13,990 bases of DNA. It comes from Dunaliella salina (taxonomy: Eukaryota; Chlorophyta; Chlorophyceae; Chlamydomonadales; Dunaliellaceae). Where the stretch lies: contig MU070336.1 in NCBI GenBank assembly GCA_002284615.2, forward strand, positions 4,715 to 18,704, given 5' to 3'. Made by a program: the position numbers and the translations under genes. The first letter of the stretch is position 1. Every line of letters begins with the position of its first letter. Shown here one piece after another: positions 6,723 to 13,990 of this stretch. Below the pieces are notes generated by a model. The model worked only from the letters and a program-made list of their open reading frames with translations. It ran no database searches and was not told where the DNA came from.

Positions 6723-7500
6723 GAGAACATTTCCTTTCTGGACATGACGTCCTCTCCCACATTGAAAAAATGAGTGAAACTCTCCTCAGCCGCAATCTCC
6801 AATGATAAACCTCCTTAAAACGCTATTATTCCCCCTGGAATGGGCAATTCCAACATCATGATTGTCAAGCATTACCTAAGCAAAATCCCTTGGAACCAAG
6901 ACAATAAGTATATGCTCCAATACCACAGCCAATCTGACCTGGCAGCTGGTCAGATTACTATGGAAGTGGTGGAAAGTATCCTTCAAACCGCTGCATACAA
7001 AGATGCAGATGCAGTCATTTTAACTACAACCACTGACCATATAACACTTCAAGGGCATGCTGTCACCCTAAAGCAACTCTTCTCAATATGCCAATACTTG
7101 GTTACTACTTGACTCACATAACAACCATCCTAAGGAATTACTCAACAGTGACAACTGGAACAACCTGCAAGGTAAAACCATATCATTTCAACAAGGCAGC
7201 GTTTGGGACAATCTCCATCCTCAGTCTGACCTTCATTTAGCTGACAGCTCTTTCCCATTCGATGTGAGCGCTTTCACTTACGAAAACGGCATCATCAAAA
7301 TTGACTCACCCCAAGAGCCTATGCAAGTACCATCCTTACCAGAAACTACAGAGAAAGCAGCTTCCAACAACCCTGCTCCTCCCTCCCAACAACACGTAAG
7401 GAACCACCACTTCAGCCCAACTGAAGTTCCTCAACAGCAAAGCACACAATCGATTGCACAATCAGACAATCATACAGGTCTCCAGCATACATGGCATGAC
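6723..7500 (+). pseudogene. Conserved region upstream of APE, plus-strand retroelement
   Basis: Reads EHFLSGHDVLSHIEKMSETL, two stops (near 6806-6811), then NAIIPPGMGNSNIMIVKHYL and an LQYHSQSDLAAGQITMEVVE block in one frame to 7111. A one-base shift near 7090-7100 leads to NTWLLLDSHNNHPKELLNSD and SVWDNLHPQSDLHLADSSFP, which runs directly into the low-complexity Gln/Pro/Ser linker before the endonuclease. It lies immediately amino-terminal to APE in one degraded polyprotein. I do not recognise a named domain; the length and composition look like a folded region rather than a linker. Confidence 0.6.
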
Positions 7501-7857
7501 CACCTCAAAATAATCACCATGAATGTCCGCGGCCTTTTTAAAAGTAAGGAGGATGTGCATGACCTTATCACCCATCACAACCCGGATACACTTTCTCTCA
7601 CAGAAACTAAGATTACTGGAGGGATCAAACGCCACGATGGCTTGACCATCTTCTACAAGACTATGTCTGGTGGCACACTTTTCATCATCACTCTGGCACA
7701 ATTCTTTGTGTCAAGGAAAGCATTGCCATTACCACGCAAGCCACCCAAGTCCAATGCCAACAAAATATTGCCGGAAGGATGGTGACTGCTAAGCTCAAGA
7801 CCTCAAGCAAACCCATTCTTCTGATATCTACCTACTGGCCCTTAGGCGAAAAGCGTG
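7264..7857 (+). pseudogene. AP-endonuclease-like (APE) domain, frameshifted and internally shortened
   Basis: Frame 1 from 7264 (not the natural start; the frame is open upstream) gives a Gln/Pro/Ser-rich linker. It then gives LKIITMNVRGLFKSKEDVHD with the NxRG motif (N87) and PDTLSLTETKI with catalytic-type E114, the first two motifs of exonuclease III/APE endonucleases of non-LTR elements. Near 7705 the frame shifts; frame 3 continues with ESIAITTQATQVQCQQNIAG, RMVTAKLKTSSKPILLISTY and WP, the next APE strand. The later DxN and SDH motifs are not visible: the sequence jumps to the RT linker after about 7860. The domain is therefore inactive. In intact elements it nicks the target strand. 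Confidence 0.8.
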
Positions 7858-7861
7858 CAGC

Positions 7862-8704
7862 ACTGGAAACAAGAAAACAAGACGCCAACAAAAGAGAATT
7901 GCAAAACACCCTGCCCTTGCCAAGAAGGAAATCTTCAATGGCAACAACACTGCTCCTCCTCAAGCCCAAGCACTCACAGACCCCGACACAGGCAAAGTAG
8001 AAACAGACCCGTGCAAAATAGCTGGTATTGTGGAAAAGTTTCACACTGACAGCATGGCTGCCCCTAGCATAAAGACTGGGGCAGACCTTCCTTCTGAACC
8101 CCAAGCCAAGCGCAACTATATAGATATATCCCTGGATGGACCGACAGTGCGAGGACCACTTCCTCCTTGATACTCCCATCACTAGGGCTGAGAATGATAC
8201 TCAAAGGAGAAGGAAGTGGCTTCACAACTCCACCCCAGACAGCTTGTCCTTCCAGGAATGTATCCAATCCCTCACAAATAAGAAGACCCCAGGATCAGAC
8301 GGCATAGCCCATGAGCTACTGAAACACCTGCCGCATGAATACAAGGAATCCATCCACAAACTCTTCGTCATTATGTGGGCAACGGGCATCACCCCCAAGC
8401 TTGGAAAAAGAGTGATACCATTCTTATCTTAAAAGAAAAAGACCCTGAAACGGACATCACATCCTACCGACCCATTGGCCTGGCCAACACCCTCTATAAA
8501 CTACGGACATGCCTAGTAACAACCACCCTCTATGAATATGCAGAGAGCTACTCCCTCCTGAGCTCTATGCAAGCGGGTTTCCAAAAAACACACGGACACC
8601 ATACACCAACTCCAAAACTTAATCATGACTTTTGAAGATTCCAACTCTTTAATAAAGATGTATATGCTCTAATTGTAGATTTTACCTCTGCCTTAAACAC
8701 AACT
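7862..8704 (+). pseudogene. Reverse transcriptase, amino-terminal half (linker, fingers, motif A), split by RLE copy C
   Basis: Frame 2 from 7862 to a TGA at 8168-8170 reads the APE-RT linker (KEIFNGNNTAPPQALTDPDT, then VEKFHTDSMAAPSIKTGADL). Frame 3 (8136-8432) carries TNKKTPGSDGIAHELLKHLP and the helix HKLFVIMWATGITPK. A shift near 8400 leads to frame 2 with KSDTILILKEKDPETDITSY, RPIGLANTLYKL and LLSSMQAGFQK. Another shift near 8590 gives TIHQLQNLIMTFEDS, and one more leads to KDVYALIVDFTSALNTT, where VDFTS holds the motif A Asp. It ends at 8704, the edge of an insertion, and resumes at 9246. At least four frameshifts mark it as a pseudogene. Confidence 0.85.
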
Positions 8705-9238
8705 TAACAACAAAACGAAGGCAACCCCATGAACTGTATGCGAATGAACGCCATGTGCACTTGATAGAAATCAAGTTCTGTGAAGACACAAGGCCGGAGC
8801 ATCAGTTGAAAGCTGCAAAGCAGCAGCATGCAGACCTTTGTAAACTTATTAACGCTAAAGCTGTTACAATTCACCCTATCCTCCTGGGTGTTGGTGGTAG
8901 TATTTACACTGAGCACACCCTCAAGCAATTCAAACATCTAGGACTGGATCACCACCGTGCTACTAAGCTTGCTCAACAACTTCATGCTCATTCTGTACAA
9001 CATGCCCATAAACTAGTCTCCACATGCCGTGCTATTGAAAACAAGAATACTTCCTACACCCAGGGTCTAGAGTCAGATGCTTCCAGTAACCCTCCAGATC
9101 CCCATTAGCTTTCTCTTTTTTCTTACCTTGTGGTGGAGGGGACTCACGGCTCTTTTGGAGCCAATGTGTCTCCTCTTCCTTAATTGATGTAGGGAGAGTT
9201 TCTCTGCCTACGTAGTTTTTCTTTCCTTTTTCCTTTTT
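8705..9238 (+). mobile_element. RLE retroelement 3' part, 534-bp truncated insertion (copy C)
   Basis: CACAACT lies at 8698-8704 and again at 9239-9245. Deleting insert plus one duplication rejoins the interrupted RT codon for codon, from ALNTT to DHDKLL. The 5' end is truncated just before CCATGAACTGTATGCGAATG, and the 3' end is a T/C-rich tail after the same 3'UTR as copy A. By eye, copies A and C are roughly 90 percent alike over their shared coding part, so they derive from closely related source elements. Confidence 0.92.
8720..9108 (+). CDS. RLE domain fragment (copy C), lacking the PD motif
   Basis: The frame encodes HELYANERHVHLIEIKFCED with the ExK pair, then TRPEHQLKAAKQQHADL, HPILLGVGGSIYTEHTLKQF, LGLDHHRATKLAQQLHAH, and ends PDPH-TAG at 9106-9108, as in copy A. 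Truncation removes the upstream Cys/His motif and the RPD aspartate, so the nuclease fold is incomplete. Differences from copy A include I to N and R to H type substitutions and no frameshift. It has no promoter and is embedded in an RT pseudogene, so expression as protein is unlikely. Confidence 0.8.
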
Positions 9239-9245
9239 CACAACT

Positions 9246-10335
9246 GACCATGACAAACTACTTTCGATCATGTATGACCTCGGCTTGCCCACCAATGCCA
9301 TTGACACAGTCAAGAACTTATACCAGGAGGCCCGCACCAGAGTCCGTCTAGCTACTGGTCAATATTCCAAAGACGTCCCGATAGAAAGGGGGACCATCCA
9401 GGGGGACACCCTCTCCCCCTTCCTCTTCCTCATGTATATGGAACCCTTGCTGCGCTGGCTCCATGCTGGCGGGCGGGGGTATGAATATGAGTGCCTTAAC
9501 TAAAGCCCGCAGACTTCGGAACAGAAAGTCCAAAACAGAATCAGCAGTGGGGCTTTGGAGATGACCTCATCTGCATCACAGGCACGCATGCTAATCTGCG
9601 TATTTAAGCCAAGAAATTAAGCCCACATGCTGATTGGGCCCACCTCATCATCTCTGGTTCAAAAACAAAAGTGACGTGCAACCTTCCTAGCCCACAAACA
9701 ATGCAAACCCGGGGCAATACGTCTGTAGCAGATTTTGCTCGTCGTAAACTCAAAGACAAGATACTGGTCCAGGGTAAACCAGCTCAATTCATTTGCCCCG
9801 GGGATCAATTTACCTACCTTGGTGTTGAAGTCACCATGACATCAGACTGGAAACCCCAGCTTACCAAAATGAAGGAGGAGCTCAACAAAAAACTGGCAAA
9901 CTTGACTTGCTCTTTTGCCACGCCACGGCAAACAATGGATGTAATCCAAACTGCCATCATTCCCAGCATTGCATATGCCTTTCCAGTAACACCCTGCACT
10001 GAGAATGACCTTGCGTGCTGGGACACATGTGTCCTCAACACTATCAAAGAGAGGTAAAAGCTCTGGCATAACACTGCCACAGCCATCCTACACGAAGACA
10101 AAACTAACTATGGCCTTGGTTGCACATCCACTGCAGTAGAATATAATGCAAGATGTGCAACAGCCCTCACTAGCAGCCTCAATTGGGTTATTGCAATAAC
10201 ACTGGCAGGCACGGCAGGGTCACCAAGTCAATACTGGAATCTCAAATCCACCACCTGAGGCACTACGTACTCAGGAGCATCAACCCTTATCACCAAACCT
10301 CCAGGTACATCCTCAAGCAATTACCCTGCATGCTC
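9246..10335 (+). pseudogene. Reverse transcriptase, carboxy half (motifs B, C, thumb) and post-RT region
   Basis: Resumes in frame 3 as DHDKLLSIMYDLGLPTNAID, then RVRLATGQYSKDVPIERGTI and QGDTLSPFLFLMYMEPLLRW (motif B) to a stop at 9503. Frame 2 then gives GFGDDLICITGT (9551 on; motif C as FGDD), TAA 9605-9607, and a WAHLIISGSKTKV block. It goes on to FTYLGVEVTMTSDWKPQLTK (thumb border), IPSIAYAFPVTPC and a TAA at 10055-10057. The same frame continues with TAILHEDKTNYGLGCTSTAV. Frame 1 from about 10185 carries GRHGRVTKSILESQIHHLRH up to the YILKQL motif near 10325. Recognisable coding ends there; the RLE end expected downstream is absent. RT Asp residues remain, but stops and shifts inactivate it. 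Confidence 0.85.
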
Positions 10336-10991
10336 AGTGTTAGGCAATACCTTTGCATCATGTGTGTGCATGCATGCATATGCATGGCCCCTACGTGCAT
10401 TATATATGGTGTGCATCAAAGTTAGTCTGTGCTTGCAGTGCCAGACATTGACAGCAGTTTCGTGGTCTTTCTCATTTGCATGCAGACCTGCCCTTTGTGG
10501 GTGTGAACCTACATTTGAGTGAAAGCCAAGCTTTAATGTTCCCATGCATTTGGCCCCTATACCCGCACACACACCAAACACTTCTCACGTGACGTTTATT
10601 TTTTCGCCAATCAGCTTCCTTTCAGGCTCTTTAAGCTTTTACTGCATTTGGTGCAGGCCTGTGGATGGTGGTACCCAACGCTTCGTAAAGAATGTGAGTC
10701 ACAAATGTTAAATTTTGTTTCTGAGGTGCCTCCTTTGCAAACGTGCTCCTTCTCCTGGCGGTCAGACATCTGTTTCGCATCCTGTGGACTCTAGTGTTTG
10801 TCTTTTCCAGTGTGTGTTTTCAGTGTGCTGGAAGGCACCAGCACCAGACCCATCAGCCCAACGTAGTGGCTGCTGGTCCATTTTCTAAATCCGTAAACCT
10901 GTAAACCTTTGCATCAACAACAGCGCTCTCGACATCTCTTATCAAAGAGCACCCTACCTTCTCTCCAGCACCCATAAGAAAAGTGCTTTCA
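10336..10991. other. Non-coding interval between retroelement pieces
   Basis: No credible coding frame on either strand; the short open frames lack protein-like composition. It holds an alternating purine-pyrimidine tract (GTGTGTGCATGCATGCATATGCATGG, about 10358-10385), a TATATAT stretch (about 10401-10407), CACGTGACG (10586-10594) and CGCCAATCAG (10605-10614). It ends just before the frame opening at 10905. It could be the 5'UTR and internal promoter of the downstream retroelement, or unrelated spacer. Confidence 0.4.
10586..10614 (+). promoter_or_regulatory. Possible promoter elements (CACGTG and CCAAT)
   Basis: CACGTGACG at 10586-10594 (E-box/G-box type) and CCAATCAG at 10607-10614 lie within 30 bases, about 380 bases before the first ATG of the following frame. 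CCAAT plus CACGTG is a common eukaryotic promoter arrangement, but both are short and could be chance. No strand-specific start signal is visible. Confidence 0.2.
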
Positions 10992-11663
10992 ATGCCAATG
11001 CAACCCACCCTTATAAGCTTAGCCTGTCACTGCACCTTTGCCCTCATGGAAATAGGCATTAACAGGCTCTCAGCTTTGCTGAATGATAACCACACCCATA
11101 TTATTGACGGAAACAAACTCACGTCCCTGTTTGGCCGCAACATTAAGACCTAACATATTGTGGCCCTTAATAGACTCTCTCATACTCTCAACACCCACAA
11201 TCTGACCGAGGTCAGACCTGATCTCATCAACACAATCATACAGAGCCAAGCTAGCTCACCCAACAAAACCCCTAAATCACGCTGCATAAATCATACAACA
11301 TATACAGAAATGGTGAAAACAGAACATGCACCAACAGGATGGAACTGGTCAAAGTTTTACCCAGGCCATGCTCCCCCAAAACCCCCCAACTTCAACCCAG
11401 ATAATGGGGGTCATGCCCTTAACACACACATACATCCTGATCCCAGAACTTACAGCAACAACCTCTTTGATGCTCAAGATATGGAGGTAGAAAATGCTAT
11501 CCCCAGTAACCAAGACAGCCCTTCCCCAAACAGTCAACATCAGGCAGAGGCCCACACGTGCCAAGGCAGACGCACTCGCAAAAGAAACAATCCCAATGCA
11601 GAGCAGCTGCAAGCACAAGCACACAACATGCACCCCACTCAACCCCTCTTGACACCCCCCTGA
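10992..11663 (+). pseudogene. N-terminal region of PHD-bearing retroelement ORF
   Basis: Frame 3 opens at 10905 after a TAA (10902-10904). Its first ATG is at 10992 (MPMQPTLISLACHCTFALME, then IGINRLSALLNDNHTHIIDG). A TAA interrupts at 11151-11153 and the same frame continues HIVALNRLSHTLNTHNLTEV to a TGA at 11661-11663. The second half is rich in Asn, Pro, His and Gln (PGHAPPKPPNFNPDNGGHAL), with a basic stretch CQGRRTRKRNNPN near 11562-11600 that could be a nuclear localisation or RNA-binding patch. No named domain is seen. Position ahead of the PHD finger suggests an ORF1/Gag-like leader of the same element; this is inference. Confidence 0.5.
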
Positions 11664-12000
11664 CCGGGCCTATCCCCAGAGCCCACTCAGACCTTACAAA
11701 TCGGGAACAGGAGGCCCAGAAAGAGCAAAGACCCAACGAAACTCCTTGAGCATAACACGCAACCCATGATAACCCCTTGTCCTTTACCTCCAAACACACC
11801 AGGCACTGATGTTCCTCAGTGGCTCTGGAAATTATAAACAGGATAAGGCTTCTGCGTCAAGTGCAGTTGAAGCTAGCAACACCATTTTCCGCTATGACCA
11901 TGTGATCCTAAGAATTTTGGGCTGGCAACACTTGCGGAAGTACAAGAGATCCTCTCAAGAAAAGCAGCAAAAGCAATACAAAGTACAATAGCACCCTGTC
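11664..12000 (+). pseudogene. Degraded coding between N-terminal region and PHD finger
   Basis: Short protein-like pieces occur in shifting frames: a VPQWLWK piece near 11811, EIINRIRLLRQVQLKLATPF near 11828-11890, and a GLATLAEVQEILSRKAAKAI helix near 11920-11970 that leads towards the PHD region. At least three frame changes are needed to connect them. I recognise no domain. The leucine/lysine-rich spacing suggests helical segments. Confidence 0.35.
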
Positions 12001-12271
12001 ACCATTGAAAGATGGACTTTGCCCATTTTCAAAAATGACGGGCTGAAAGTGGCCTATTCAAAGCATGTAGCAAGGAGAACTAAACTAGACCCATGCTGCT
12101 AGCTCTGCTGGAGCCCATTAAGCAAAGAATACACCTTTGAAAGTCAAATCCATGAAGATATGCCCACCTGTGATACCTGCCACCGCACATACCACTGGGA
12201 CTGTCTCATAGATGTCCCAAAATGAACTGGCACTGGACAAACCAAATGAGCACTGGGACTGTCCTGCATGC
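12001..12271 (+). pseudogene. PHD finger (C4HC3) of retroelement protein, with stop and frameshift
   Basis: Frame 1 reads TIERWTLPIFKNDGLKVAYS and a basic VARRTKLDP stretch, then the finger. The ligands are C at 12097 and 12106 (CxxC, with TAG at 12100-12102 between them), CDTC (12169-12180), and H at 12193 with C at 12202 (HWDC). After a one-base shift between TGA 12220 and frame 2, the last pair is in HWDCPAC (C 12260, C 12269). That is the full C4HC3 ligand order of a PHD/RING-like zinc finger, and the Trp two residues before the last pair is characteristic of PHD fingers. PHD fingers bind histone tails, and they are known in ORF1 proteins of some CR1-type elements; a targeting role here is inferred. 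Confidence 0.75.
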
Positions 12272-12889
12272 ACCTCTCTGTCAGACTCCCAAAAAGCGGA
12301 AGGGATCAACTTCTCTGAAGATTGCAAAATGATTTATGTGGAATGGCATCCTACATGGGAAACTGCTGATATGTTACAAATGCATCCAGACTTAGATGCT
12401 CATGTGCAAGCTTTCGACTTGGAGGAAGGATCAGAACTATCCGAAGACTCCTTAGGCGATGGGATAGATCTAGACAATCTTGTCCACCAAGGCTTTGAAG
12501 GCAACCCTCAGAGCCTACCTGACTCTACTTTGCAATCAACTGCCGGCTGCGCCATTCGCAAGAATGTCACTTTTGACTTCCAAGCTATCAACCCCCAGAC
12601 AGATATCATGCCAACATGGCAATGTGATATTATTATGAGAAGTGTTGATCTCTTGAAGGAACCTCTTCGCCCTGACACATCTGATGAGGTCACCATGCCA
12701 GCATAAATGTCGGAGGTGGTTACCACTGAATGCGCCTGTATCTACAACGCCACTGGCAAGTGCCGTTGGCATGCTCACTGTAGACAGGCTCGTGTCCCTG
12801 CGAAGCCTAAGAAGCCTATGAAGCAGGCAAAAGCACAGGGATACGTGCCACCATTCAACCACCTGTCCAAGATCCAGCAACTGAAATAA
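12212..12889 (+). pseudogene. Post-PHD acidic region and basic Cys-rich segment
   Basis: Frame 2 from the end of the PHD finger gives VEWHPTWETADMLQMHPDLD, then an acidic run (FDLEEGSELSEDSLGDGIDL), then TFDFQAINPQTDIMPTW. After a TAA at 12704-12706 the same frame continues VTTECACIYNATGKCRWHAH, where C, C, C, H and C could bind a metal, then a KPKKPMKQAK basic patch ending at TAA 12887-12889. No named domain is recognised. It connects the PHD finger to the methyltransferase-like region in a single degraded polyprotein. Confidence 0.5.
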
Positions 12890-12912
12890 TGGGGCTGCTC
12901 TCTTGACAAACT

Positions 12913-13640
12913 TTGCTCAACAAAAAGACCTTTGCCAAGAGCAATAAGATCCACACTTCCAACATGCTGATCACACGTGTAGGTGCACCTCCCTACATCC
13001 GAGTAGCCCTGCATAAATGGTGCATGGTCTCAACAGAGAGATTTTCCAACTCCCTTGAATTTGGCGAGACCTACAACACCTATTTCAGCACAAACTGCCG
13101 AGACCAGGTCTATGGAGTGCACACAGATGCCCTCTCTGTGCGCTACACTGGCTTCTCCTTTTGCCATCCCCCACATGAGACACAAATAATGTTAAACATC
13201 CTGCGCACGCAGTGCACTCCTCCCTCCAAACCACAGGTCCAGTTGCCACCTTCATGCTCCTGCCTCACTGGAGAGGCTTCAGCTGTAAGGCTTTTATGAG
13301 TTGGCTTAGCCAGTATCCAGACCTTGCCAAAGCGCTTGCCAAATTCCCAGCGAGAAACATCCAATTTCAGGCACCACAATACTGGTTTGATACCATACCC
13401 AGTCCCACTCCACCTTCATATCCTGTGCAACTTATCGTTGTGTGGAATCCTAATGCTAGAGTAATGCTAGGTAGCGCAAACAAAGACTGGTTACAACTCT
13501 TCCAGCAAGATGTACCAGCCTGTTGGCTACCCTTGTATCCTCCAAATCCTGCCACGCCACATGCATCAAACACTCGAAAACAGAAATTCAAATCACTTCC
13601 TCTGACATTCAGAACTGTTCACACAAATGCCCACAGGTAA
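12913..13640 (+). pseudogene. Possible N6-adenine methyltransferase-like domain (retroelement-borne), frameshifted
   Basis: Frame 1 (12913-13299) reads RVALHKWCMVSTERFSNSLE, YNTYFSTNCRDQVYGVHTDA and YTGFSFCHPPHETQIMLNIL. Frame 3 (from about 13225) continues VATFMLLPHWRGFSCKAFMS, ALAKFPARNIQFQAPQYWFD and PVQLIVVWNPNARVMLG to TGA/TAA near 13640. The order (D-x-x-[YF]G, then a PP loop followed by a helix, then a hydrophobic strand ending LPHW, then a second strand) resembles the core of amino-methyltransferases with an (N/D)PP(Y/F) motif IV, such as PCIF1-like enzymes. Here the loop is CHPPH, so activity is doubtful. The assignment is inference from pattern; an unrelated fold is possible. It lies directly before RNase H. 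Confidence 0.4.
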
Positions 13641-13894
13641 GGGCAGCATTCACCCCTGCCAACTACAAAAATATGTTCACACCTATAGTCAGGGACTGGA
13701 GGGAAATCACCTACACTGATGGCAGCTAAGTTGCACAGTACGGGGATACAGGTACGGGCGGCTGGTATGGGGGATAAGGGTGTCACAAAAGCATTTTTTG
13801 GGGCTTGTCCAAGGCCTTAACCCTTTCCAACACGTTCAACACACACGTGAGAGCTTGACAGGATGAAAAGAACATATCTGGCCCAGCTCAGACC

Positions 13895-13895
<1 letters not shown>
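13640..13895 (+). pseudogene. RNase H domain start, interrupted by stops and microsatellite
   Basis: Frame 2 reads VRAAFTPANYKNMFTPIVRD and WREITYTDGS, the first strand and catalytic Asp of RNase HI (YTDGS). A TAA at 13727-13729 and then a GDTGTGGWYGG turn follow. A second TAA precedes an NTFNTHVRA stretch, with the expected RAEL motif damaged by a small deletion near 13852. The (TG)n tract starts at 13896, before the rest of the domain. RNase H removes element RNA from the RNA-DNA hybrid. Several non-LTR clades carry one, but usually after the RT; here it follows the methyltransferase-like region. Confidence 0.65.

Positions 13896-13990
<95 letters not shown>
13896..13990 (+). repeat. (TG)n microsatellite, at least 47 units, to window end
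   Basis: Perfect TG repeats without interruption from 13896 to the last base, 95 nt. Its far end is outside the window. Such long pure tracts often mark assembly breaks and can adopt Z-DNA. It interrupts an RNase H coding sequence. Confidence 0.95.

Noticed and set aside
7832..8182. Minus-strand open frame of 116 codons
   Set aside because: It is a shadow of the APE-RT linker, which reads convincingly on the plus strand.
10321..10581. Minus-strand open frame of 86 codons
   Set aside because: Composition is unremarkable, it lies partly over plus-strand coding remnants and no motif or relative is visible.
13143..13379. Minus-strand open frame opposite the methyltransferase-like region
   Set aside because: The plus-strand reading has conserved-looking motifs that join on to RNase H; the minus frame has none.
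1176..13760. Nuclear code in which TAA/TAG encode glutamine (as in some ulvophyte algae), because many in-frame stops are TAA or TAG
   Set aside because: TGA stops also interrupt the same frames, frameshifts are abundant, and both RLE copies end naturally at the same TAG; ordinary decay explains the pattern.
1..13990. Bacterial or phage accessory region, CRISPR array, toxin-antitoxin or defence system
   Set aside because: No ribosome-binding-site-spaced genes, no spaced repeats and no such domains; all recognisable content is eukaryotic non-LTR retroelement, DNA transposon or microsatellite.

Overview
The window reads as repeat-rich nuclear DNA of a eukaryote, most likely a chlorophyte green alga. 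The basis is that almost everything recognisable is non-LTR retrotransposon, of two kinds. On the minus strand there is an L1-like family (reverse transcriptase followed by a CxxC...HxxxxC finger). On the plus strand there is an element with AP-endonuclease (APE), reverse transcriptase (RT) and a C-terminal PD-(D/E)xK restriction-like endonuclease (RLE); that dual-endonuclease plan is known from the Dualen/RandI clade of Chlamydomonas. The lineage assignment is inference. I see no host gene, tRNA, rRNA, CRISPR or prokaryotic operon structure. Nearly all frames carry stops or frameshifts, so these are decayed copies.

Layout. 1-1994 (minus): three 5'-truncated L1-like C-terminal fragments lie head to tail. 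One carries a 90-bp A-tailed insertion with a 16-bp target duplication, and one ends in a GGGTTACAA array. 1995-3800 (plus): a degraded, Cys-rich coding stretch leads into the pre-APE region of the plus-strand element. It is interrupted by a 367-bp element with perfect 26-bp inverted termini (2274-2640) and by a short RLE/3'UTR copy (3398-3617). 3801-6722 (minus): a longer L1-like copy has landed in the plus-strand element and is itself interrupted by an RLE copy (3908-4809). 6723-10335 (plus): the host element resumes with pre-APE region, APE, linker, RT and post-RT region. Its RT is split at motif A by a third RLE copy (8705-9238). 10336-10991: non-coding. 10992-13895 (plus): an N-terminal retroelement segment holds an Asn/Pro/His-rich start, a PHD finger, a domain resembling an N6-adenine methyltransferase and the start of an RNase H. 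It is cut off by a (TG)n microsatellite that runs to the window end.

The three RLE copies have exactly 7-bp target duplications (CCTAGAA, TATGAAC, CACAACT), share two 3'UTR hairpins and end in T-rich tails. They therefore look like genuine target-primed insertions of one family. Together the pieces suggest a very large composite retroelement: PHD, methyltransferase-like, RNase H, conserved region, APE, RT, Cys/His motif, RLE. The window does not prove that the N-terminal piece and the APE-RT piece belong to the same family, because they do not overlap here.
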